Positions 23,472 through 28,713 of a stretch of 28,713 bases of DNA are shown here, one piece after another; positions within the stretch are counted from its first letter, which is position 1, and every line of letters starts with the position of its first letter. The notes beneath the pieces were generated by a model. It was not told the origin of the DNA, made no database searches, and saw only the letters and a program-made list of their open reading frames with translations. The position numbers and the translations under genes are program-made. Source of the DNA: Bacteroidales bacterium (lineage in GTDB: Bacteria > Bacteroidota > Bacteroidia > Bacteroidales > P3); assembly GCA_900771365.1 (NCBI GenBank), contig CAAGNU010000335.1, positions 1 through 28,713 of the forward strand, given 5' to 3'.

Positions 23472-24809
23472 TTAGTCTTCGTCGAGGCAGTTGTCGAGCA
23501 AGCGCGTGATGCCTTCTTTGTCGAGGTGCTGGCCGATGAAGACGATTTTCTGCATACGGTCGCCGTATTCGTCGTCCCAGTCGTGAGCCAGGCCGGGGTC
23601 GCGGCGCATCATCTCGATGAGTTCGTCTTCGGGCATGGTGGCAAACCAGAGTCCGGCTTTGTTGAGTTTGACTTGCACGCCGGCCTGTTCGAAGAGGTAC
23701 GACATGTCTTCGTCGTGCGTGAAATAGCAGATGCCCTTTGCTCGGATTACGTTGCGAGGCCAGTCGAAGTTGACGAAGCGGTCGAATTTCTCCATGTCGA
23801 AAGCTTTGCGTCTATAGTAGACAAAGGTGCTGATGCCATATTCCTCCACTTCGCCGCCTTCGTGATGATGGTGGTGGTGATGATGATGTCCGTGCTCGTC
23901 CTCGTCGTGGTGGTGATGCTCGTGCTCATCTTCCTCGTGGTGATGATGTTCGTGCTCTTCATTCTCGTCCTCATCGTGGTGATGATGGTGATGTTCGTGC
24001 TCGTCCTCCTCATGGTGGTGATGGTCGGCTTTGGCTTCGCGGTTCTCCTCTTCAGTGCTGAGGCGTTCGAGCTCTCGGATCCAGCCTGCCGAGCCCGAGG
24101 TGCGCTCATAGTTGAAGAAGTGGGTGTCGAGAATCTCATTGAGGTCGATGTCTGCGTAGTCGCTCTCGATAATCTGTACGCCTGGGTTGAGTTGAGCGAT
24201 GATTTGTCGAAGATAGTCGGCCTCTTTGCGCGATACTTCTGATATTTTGTTGAGCATCACAATGTTGCAGAACTCGACTTGCTGGATGATGAGGTTTTCT
24301 ATGTCTTCCTCCCCAATTGCGGAGCCGAGGAGCTTGGTGCCGTTTTCAAATTCGCTCTTCATTCGCAGGGCGTCTACAACGGTCACAACGCAGTCGAGTC
24401 GGGGTATGCCGTACTGGGTGTACTGCTCTTCCATCCTTGGAATGGAGCAGATGGTGCGGGCTATGGGTTCGGGCTCACAGATTCCGCTTGCTTCTATCAC
24501 GATGTAGTCGAAGCATTTGCGGCTCATTATTTCGCTGAGTTGCTCAATAAGGTCCATTTTGAGCGTGCAGCAGATGCAGCCGTTTTGGAGGGCTACGAGG
24601 CTTTCGTCTTTTTTGCCAACAATGCCCTCTTTGGCTATGAGCGAGGCATCGATGTTCACTTCTCCTATATCGTTCACAATCACGGCGAAGCGTATGCCTT
24701 TCTTGTTCTGTAGGATATGGTTGACCAGGGTGGTCTTGCCGCTTCCGAGATAGCCTGTGAGCAGCAGCACAGGAGTTGTAAAGGTTTGCATATTTTTACG
24801 ATTTTCCAT
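23472..24809 (-). CDS. COG0523 (CobW/ZigA-like) metal-chaperone GTPase with His-rich loop
   Basis: The 445-residue product has the P-loop GYLGSGKTT at about 19-27, the metal-binding CxCC motif in NGCICC (C78, C80, C81) and the GTPase segment EASGICEP. The CobW C-terminal domain begins near 320 (STFVYYRRKAFDMEKFDRF). These GTPases hand metal, often zinc, to client enzymes or help under metal shortage. Between the domains, about residues 260-316, lies an insert with about 31 histidines mixed with Asp/Glu, a likely metal-holding loop. The start is either 24809 or 24791, six codons apart. It diverges from the kinase-like gene at 24940. Confidence 0.92.
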   Translation of the reverse strand: MENRKNMQTFTTPVLLLTGYLGSGKTTLVNHILQNKKGIRFAVIVNDIGEVNIDASLIAKEGIVGKKDESLVALQNGCICCTLKMDLIEQLSEIMSRKCFDYIVIEASGICEPEPIARTICSIPRMEEQYTQYGIPRLDCVVTVVDALRMKSEFENGTKLLGSAIGEEDIENLIIQQVEFCNIVMLNKISEVSRKEADYLRQIIAQLNPGVQIIESDYADIDLNEILDTHFFNYERTSGSAGWIRELERLSTEEENREAKADHHHHEEDEHEHHHHHHDEDENEEHEHHHHEEDEHEHHHHDEDEHGHHHHHHHHHEGGEVEEYGISTFVYYRRKAFDMEKFDRFVNFDWPRNVIRAKGICYFTHDEDMSYLFEQAGVQVKLNKAGLWFATMPEDELIEMMRRDPGLAHDWDDEYGDRMQKIVFIGQHLDKEGITRLLDNCLDED

Positions 24810-24901
24810 TGTTAACGTGGAATGTCCTTTTATATTTTGCACCATGGGAATAAAAGTTTCTGCTTTTCCCTCAAAAAAAATGTTAATTTTACAATAAGAA
24901 G

Positions 24902-24909
24902 TATATTTC
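24902..24909 (+). promoter_or_regulatory. Possible -7 box of the phosphotransferase gene
   Basis: TATATTTC differs from TAnnTTTG only in the last base and lies about 30 bases before the start codon. No good -33 TTTG is visible. Confidence 0.35.
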
Positions 24910-24939
24910 TGCGTTACCTCAATTTAATTTCTTGGTAAA

Positions 24940-25815
24940 ATGAACGTAGAAGAATACATCGTTGCCAGAGTTAATGCTCTGATGCACACTGAAGACGCAG
25001 TCATCGTCAAAAGACTTGAAGGTGGTATGTCCAATTACACTTACGTGGTTGAGACGCGTGGCAAGAAGTACACCTACCGCGTGCCGGGCAAGTATGCAGA
25101 GAAGTTTGTCGACCGTGTTGAGGAATGGGACAACATTCAGGAGGTCAATAGGCTGGGTCTGAATAATGCCACATCGTATGTCGAAGTCATCTCCGGCGAA
25201 AAACTGGCAGAGTATGTCGAGGGCACTATTTTGTCCGAGACCGATATCGTGAGTTATAATGAGCTTTCTGTCGCCGCTTTGAAACGTATCCACAACAGCG
25301 ACCTCCGTTTTAAGGATTACAATGCTTTCGGACGCCTCGACGACGATGAGCGCTACTGCCGAGAGATGGGCTTCACACACCCTAAGGCATACGTAGAGCT
25401 TCGTCGCAAGCTCGACATGATGCGTGCCGCTCATGCCGATGTGAAGATGGTTCCCTGCCATTGCGACTATCAGCCCACTAACCTCGTTATTGATGAGAAG
25501 GGCTCCAAGCTCTATGTCCTCGATTGGGAGTTCGCGGGAATGAACGATCCATTTTACGATATTGCTTGCTATGGTAATGCCGGTTTCGACAAAGCCTTGT
25601 CCCTTTTGGAAACCTATGTCGGACATAAGCCCACTTCCGAGGAGTTCAAGCGCCTATATTTCCATCGCTGTTTTCAGTGCTTACAATGGTTCAATGTTGC
25701 TATTTTTAAGGATCGCGTAGGCCTTAGTAAGGATCTTAACATGGATTTTAACAATGTCGCCACATTCTTCTTCGACATGGCAAACGACCTGGCCGAAAAG
25801 TACGATACTCTTTAA
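24940..25815 (+). CDS. Choline/ethanolamine kinase-like (LicA family) phosphotransferase
   Basis: The 291-residue product has a protein-kinase-like fold of the choline kinase/aminoglycoside phosphotransferase group. The catalytic loop reads HCDYQPTN (H174, D176, N181) and the metal-binding DWE is at 195-197, followed by NDPFYDIACY. The N-terminal lobe has GGMSNYTYVVETRGKKYTYRVPG, the LicA-type nucleotide-binding strand pair. The likely reaction is ATP-dependent phosphorylation of choline or a related small alcohol, for decorating surface glycans or making phospholipid. No nucleotidyltransferase (LicC type) is fused or adjacent, so the substrate is uncertain. Confidence 0.87.
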   Translation: MNVEEYIVARVNALMHTEDAVIVKRLEGGMSNYTYVVETRGKKYTYRVPGKYAEKFVDRVEEWDNIQEVNRLGLNNATSYVEVISGEKLAEYVEGTILSETDIVSYNELSVAALKRIHNSDLRFKDYNAFGRLDDDERYCREMGFTHPKAYVELRRKLDMMRAAHADVKMVPCHCDYQPTNLVIDEKGSKLYVLDWEFAGMNDPFYDIACYGNAGFDKALSLLETYVGHKPTSEEFKRLYFHRCFQCLQWFNVAIFKDRVGLSKDLNMDFNNVATFFFDMANDLAEKYDTL

Positions 25816-26091
25816 GCTGGGTTAACCATTTTTTATAGTGTGCGGGGGGGGGTAATATGTTATATATCAACATGTTGTAGTGTTGTGTATTGTTTTTGTC
25901 GTATTTTTCCCCGAAAAGTTATGATTTTTTTTTGTTGATAACTTGTTTTGCCCTTATGCAATTAGAAAAAGTTTCTAAATTCGAATTTGTTAAATGTTAA
26001 AGATTGTTTACAATTAGCTGAAAGTCAATGTGAGTCAGCTGAATGGCAAATAAAAATTAAATATTTTTTTTTTAGATTTAAAAATAAGTTG
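25816..26091. other. AT-rich intergenic region with a G9 tract
   Basis: No gene is supported. A run of nine G residues lies at 25844-25852, striking in this AT-rich DNA. A GGTTAACC palindrome with following T residues near 25820-25833 is too poor to call a terminator. An AGCTGA/TCAGCT pair lies near 26020-26040. Confidence 0.5.
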
Positions 26092-26099
26092 TATCTTTG
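26092..26099 (+). promoter_or_regulatory. Promoter of the small-peptide/lipoprotein operon
   Basis: TATCTTTG matches TAnnTTTG fully. The -33 region is T/A-rich, with TTTTA about 20 bases upstream. The leader before the small gene is about 105 bases. Confidence 0.7.
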
Positions 26100-26211
26100 C
26101 ACCGATTTTTGTGTAGTGTATAGTCCATTTTGGGCAGGGGCATTATATGAATAATCATGATTAAAATTGAGATCAAAAACAGAATAATAAAAGAACACAA
26201 CATTAAAGAAA

Positions 26212-26430
26212 ATGTGTAAAAAAAATTATCTCTCTCCAAGAGTGAAAACAGTAGCTTTCGAAGTGGAAGACGGGTATCAGGCTTCGCAATTAGAGACTCT
26301 TGATGCCGGTTTTACTCTTCAGCGGTACAACAAGGAATTTGACGATTGTGACGACTTCTTTGGTACTCATTACCATGATCGAGGCCTCGCCACACATGTC
26401 TACCAAGAACAGGAAGGAAGTTTCTTTTAA
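26212..26430 (+). CDS. Small Bacteroidales peptide upstream of a surface lipoprotein
   Basis: The 72-residue product begins MCKKNYLSPRVKTVAFEVEDGYQAS. Short proteins with this K-N-Y-x-S-P-x-V-x-x-V-x-F-x-V-E-x-G-(F/Y)-Q-x-S start are common in Bacteroidales just before fimbrillin-like or lipoprotein genes. It has no signal peptide and a polar, acidic, aromatic-rich C-terminal half. Its function is unknown. The lipoprotein gene starts 36 bases later, so they share a transcript. Confidence 0.75.
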   Translation: MCKKNYLSPRVKTVAFEVEDGYQASQLETLDAGFTLQRYNKEFDDCDDFFGTHYHDRGLATHVYQEQEGSFF

Positions 26431-26466
26431 TTGATTGTTTAGTTGTAAAAATAATAGTATAAAATA

Positions 26467-28284
26467 ATGAAAAAAGTTTATTCAATTTTTCTTTTGACTT
26501 GCGTTATGCTGCTCACACTTGTGAGCTGTCAGAAAGATTCGGTTACTCTTAAAGTCCGTATCTCGACTTTCTCAAGCCCAGACAAAACTTACATGGAACC
26601 TGTCACGAATGGTTGTATGCCCCGCTGGCAAACTGGTGATGGCGTCTGGATTAATGATAATAATAGTTACGCGGTTACCGTGTCTGGGCAGAATGCTAGC
26701 ATTAGTGATGTAGTTGCTAATGCTGTGTATCAAGCGATTTATCCAGCCGACATAGTGCGTAATCGAATTTCGGATAATGAAATCGCAATTGAACTGCCTC
26801 GTGTTCAGCCGTATGTTCAGATTGGAGGTAATCAGGTTGTGAAAGCCCCCATGGGAGCTAGTAGCCATGGTACTACACTTGATTTTACCAACATGGGTGC
26901 TTTGTTGGCTGTTAAAATATTAAATAATACGAATGCGGATTTAACTCGTTCGGCTTCTTTAGTTATTGACTCTATTGCTGTGACCTCAGTCACGGAGAAT
27001 ACTCCTCTTTGGGGTGAAGGCAAAGTTCAGGGCATCCATACTGATACAAGAAGATATGTTATGGAACCTGAGGATGTTAATAACATTGAAAAGTATTATA
27101 CGGTAAGTTTAGGTGGCATTTCAGGTGTTAACCTGTCTAGATCTACTAATGTAAGCGATGCCAAGATTCTTTATATGTACATCCCAGCTTCAACTGATGC
27201 TGTTCTGAATCGTTTTGAGGTCAAGGTTTATGCCCATAATCCCACAAGCGGCACATTTGTGTATACTCGTACTCAAACTATAAGTGGTCAAGGCAATATC
27301 GCTTTAGGCAATTTTGCGTGTGTTCCGATGTACCTTGGTGCAGAAGACTGTGTAGAGGCCTTTACTGCTACTGCCATTCCGGATGGTGCATTAGATTCTC
27401 GCTTTACGATTAATGCTAATAACGGTCAGATTTATTTTGCATCTGGGAATCTGGTGTATGCTAATAGTTTGGGTGTCTTTAAATTTGCAGAAAGCCAATA
27501 TTCTATTGTTGGAGATGCTAATAGCGATCCCGTACATGCTGAATTAATCGATTTGTTTGGTTGGGGTACCAGTGGCTATCATGATCCCGCAGATACATAT
27601 TCGACGCGTTATATGCCGTATGAAACAGCGATGTCAACGGTAAATTCTACCAATAACACTACCGGATATGGGCCTTCAACGAACAACACTACAGGTGTTG
27701 AGTTGTCTAGCCATTATCAATATGACTGGGGTAGCAAGATTAGTACATCGGATACATGGAGAACATTTACCAATGAAGAATGGGAATACTTAGTTCACAC
27801 GAGGACAAACGCTATTTTTGGAGGACAAAGTAATACGCCTGATGATACAATGTCATATAGACGTTGTAAGGTTGAACTTGAAGATGGTACTTATATGGAT
27901 GGTATTGTGATATTCCCAGATAATTTCCGTGGTCATGCTCAACTTATCCATGTGTCAAATTATCGTACACCGAGTGGGACGGTATCTAGATACGGAAGAG
28001 GTTATGATGAAAACAATTATCCTATTTTCAATCAAGCTGATATTGATAATAATGGTATTGTGTTTTTGCCAACCACGGGTATCCGAGGTCAGAATTCTTC
28101 GACTCGTGCGGCAGATAAATATGCTCCTACAGGTTTTAGTTATTGGACGGCAAATACTGCCAGAAGTGGTGCGGGTGCAATTATTAATGCTCAAGCATTA
28201 GCAATCAATATATCCGGTGTTGCAACAAAAACTATTCGTTATACTGGTTGTGCAGTGCGATTGGTCATTGATTGTGCTGAATAA
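26467..28284 (+). CDS. Surface lipoprotein with fimbrillin-like N-half and FISUMP/SUMF1-like C-half
   Basis: The 605-residue product begins with a lipoprotein signal MKKVYSIFLLTCVMLLTLVSC, with lipobox LVS-C21. Residues about 25-290 resemble the N-domains of Bacteroidales fimbrillin-like lipoproteins (PRWQTGDGVWINDNN; QAIYPAD). From about 305 the pattern is that of many Bacteroidales surface proteins: GQIYFASGNLVY, FKFAESQYSIVG, DLFGWGTSGYHDP, WRTFTNEEWEYLVHTR, and an end reading YTGCAVRLVIDCAE. This C-half probably adopts a C-type-lectin/SUMF1-like fold used in binding. A short repeat STNNTTG occurs twice. It is likely exposed at the surface; the ligand is unknown. Confidence 0.82.
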   Translation: MKKVYSIFLLTCVMLLTLVSCQKDSVTLKVRISTFSSPDKTYMEPVTNGCMPRWQTGDGVWINDNNSYAVTVSGQNASISDVVANAVYQAIYPADIVRNRISDNEIAIELPRVQPYVQIGGNQVVKAPMGASSHGTTLDFTNMGALLAVKILNNTNADLTRSASLVIDSIAVTSVTENTPLWGEGKVQGIHTDTRRYVMEPEDVNNIEKYYTVSLGGISGVNLSRSTNVSDAKILYMYIPASTDAVLNRFEVKVYAHNPTSGTFVYTRTQTISGQGNIALGNFACVPMYLGAEDCVEAFTATAIPDGALDSRFTINANNGQIYFASGNLVYANSLGVFKFAESQYSIVGDANSDPVHAELIDLFGWGTSGYHDPADTYSTRYMPYETAMSTVNSTNNTTGYGPSTNNTTGVELSSHYQYDWGSKISTSDTWRTFTNEEWEYLVHTRTNAIFGGQSNTPDDTMSYRRCKVELEDGTYMDGIVIFPDNFRGHAQLIHVSNYRTPSGTVSRYGRGYDENNYPIFNQADIDNNGIVFLPTTGIRGQNSSTRAADKYAPTGFSYWTANTARSGAGAIINAQALAINISGVATKTIRYTGCAVRLVIDCAE

Positions 28285-28309
28285 TAGTAAGTACTTTTTA
28301 TAAATTGTC

Positions 28310-28347
28310 ATAGAGGCGAGATCTAATTAGACTTCGCCTCTATTTTA
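28310..28347 (+). terminator. Intrinsic terminator of the lipoprotein gene
   Basis: A perfect 10-bp stem ATAGAGGCGA/TCGCCTCTAT with a 14-base loop is followed by TTTTA, 25 bases after the stop codon. Confidence 0.85.
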
Positions 28348-28477
28348 TTAATGCAAAAGAATGTTTATTAGATTCAAAAAATAGGTAACGACACATTTTG
28401 AAAGAACTATAACAAATACCGATTGTGATATACTAGGGTAGAGTTTCAAATTCTTGAAATATTTTTTTGTGAATATT
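28348..28477. other. AT-rich spacer before the terminal inverted repeat
   Basis: No gene, promoter box or notable repeat was seen. Confidence 0.45.
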
Positions 28478-28531
28478 CCATACGAAGCAATTTCTGAATA
28501 ATTATGAGTTGAGTTTAATGTTTTGAAATTA
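28478..28531 (+). repeat. Left arm of a perfect 54-bp inverted repeat
   Basis: Bases 28478-28531, beginning CCATACGAAGCAATTTCTGA, are the exact reverse complement of 28660-28713. Outside this arm the base is T at 28477; the matching outer base on the other side lies beyond the window. Confidence 0.95.
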
Positions 28532-28659
28532 ATGTAATAAGGTGATATATAGTTTGATACGTGTGTATTATGATTAATGTAGATGCAAACGATATCAATT
28601 TTCGTAAAAAAGCATCATAAACAATGCATTTTTCCATCAGAAATCCGTGCGAAACAGAG
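28532..28659. other. 128-bp segment between the inverted-repeat arms
   Basis: The segment is AT-rich and not palindromic. A TTTG at 28553-28556 has only a weak -7-like TAATGTAG at 28575-28582. No convincing promoter was found on either strand, and no gene. Confidence 0.5.
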
Positions 28660-28713
28660 TAATTTCAAAACATTAAACTCAACTCATAATTATTCAGAAA
28701 TTGCTTCGTATGG
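28660..28713 (-). repeat. Right arm of the perfect 54-bp inverted repeat, at the window end
   Basis: This arm is the exact reverse complement of 28478-28531 and stops at the last base of the window, so the repeat may continue past it. Confidence 0.95.

Noticed and set aside
23466..23474. Bidirectional terminator between the convergent secreted-protein and GTPase genes
   Set aside because: The stops are 3 bases apart and no stem with T-tract is visible at the junction.
27300..28713. Diversity-generating retroelement target in the lipoprotein C-half
   Set aside because: The fold type is compatible, but no template repeat resembling the gene's 3' end and no reverse transcriptase are present in the window.

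Overview
The window looks like a piece of a Bacteroidales chromosome, probably Prevotella-like. Four things point there. Promoters have the Bacteroidetes form: a -7 box TAnnTTTG, with a well-spaced -33 TTTG in front of rplU. Most genes have no Shine-Dalgarno sequence. The respiratory genes are Na+-NQR plus a FrdCAB fumarate reductase. The right end carries a small peptide gene and a surface lipoprotein of a type common in this order. No tRNA or rRNA gene, CRISPR array, transposase or integrase was seen.

Layout. Positions 97-4473 hold a two-gene McrBC-like restriction module: a McrB-type AAA+ GTPase with an AT-rich N-terminal domain, and a DUF2357/PD-(D/E)xK nuclease partner. Next come a small membrane protein (4812-5054) and rplU-rpmA (5355-5960) with a clear promoter and terminator. 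A roughly 1-kb gene-free stretch follows (5961-6969), with palindrome-rich DNA and a 229-bp non-coding mobile element. Positions 6970-18307, all on the minus strand, read in transcription order aspA, nqrABCDEF, frdCAB. Then come a periplasmic nuclease lipoprotein with a TPR protein, and a Na/Pi cotransporter with PhoU-like tail. A second gene-free kilobase (21876-22862) holds a Pho-box-like array, another palindrome cluster and the second copy of the mobile element. The right part has a secreted protein of unknown function, a COG0523 metal-chaperone GTPase with a very His-rich loop, a choline-kinase-like phosphotransferase, the small peptide and the lipoprotein. It ends with a perfect 54-bp inverted repeat whose second arm is the last base of the window.

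How the genes work together. Aspartase makes fumarate from aspartate, Na+-NQR passes NADH electrons to menaquinone while exporting Na+, and FrdCAB uses menaquinol to reduce fumarate to succinate. All ten genes are contiguous and co-oriented, with no terminator visible between them, so the locus reads as one anaerobic aspartate/fumarate respiration module.

Most notable observations: a matched pair of MITE-like elements with terminal inverted repeats and 4-bp target duplications; four 11-bp direct repeats placed at the -33 region of the phosphate transporter promoter; a FrdC with a large acidic insertion; strong Shine-Dalgarno sequences only at three coupled nqr junctions; an abrupt composition change inside the McrB-like gene; and the terminal inverted repeat, which may be an invertible segment. 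No wholly new multi-gene system is certain. The best candidates for undescribed biology are the structured MITE family, the terminal inverted repeat and the swapped McrB recognition domain.
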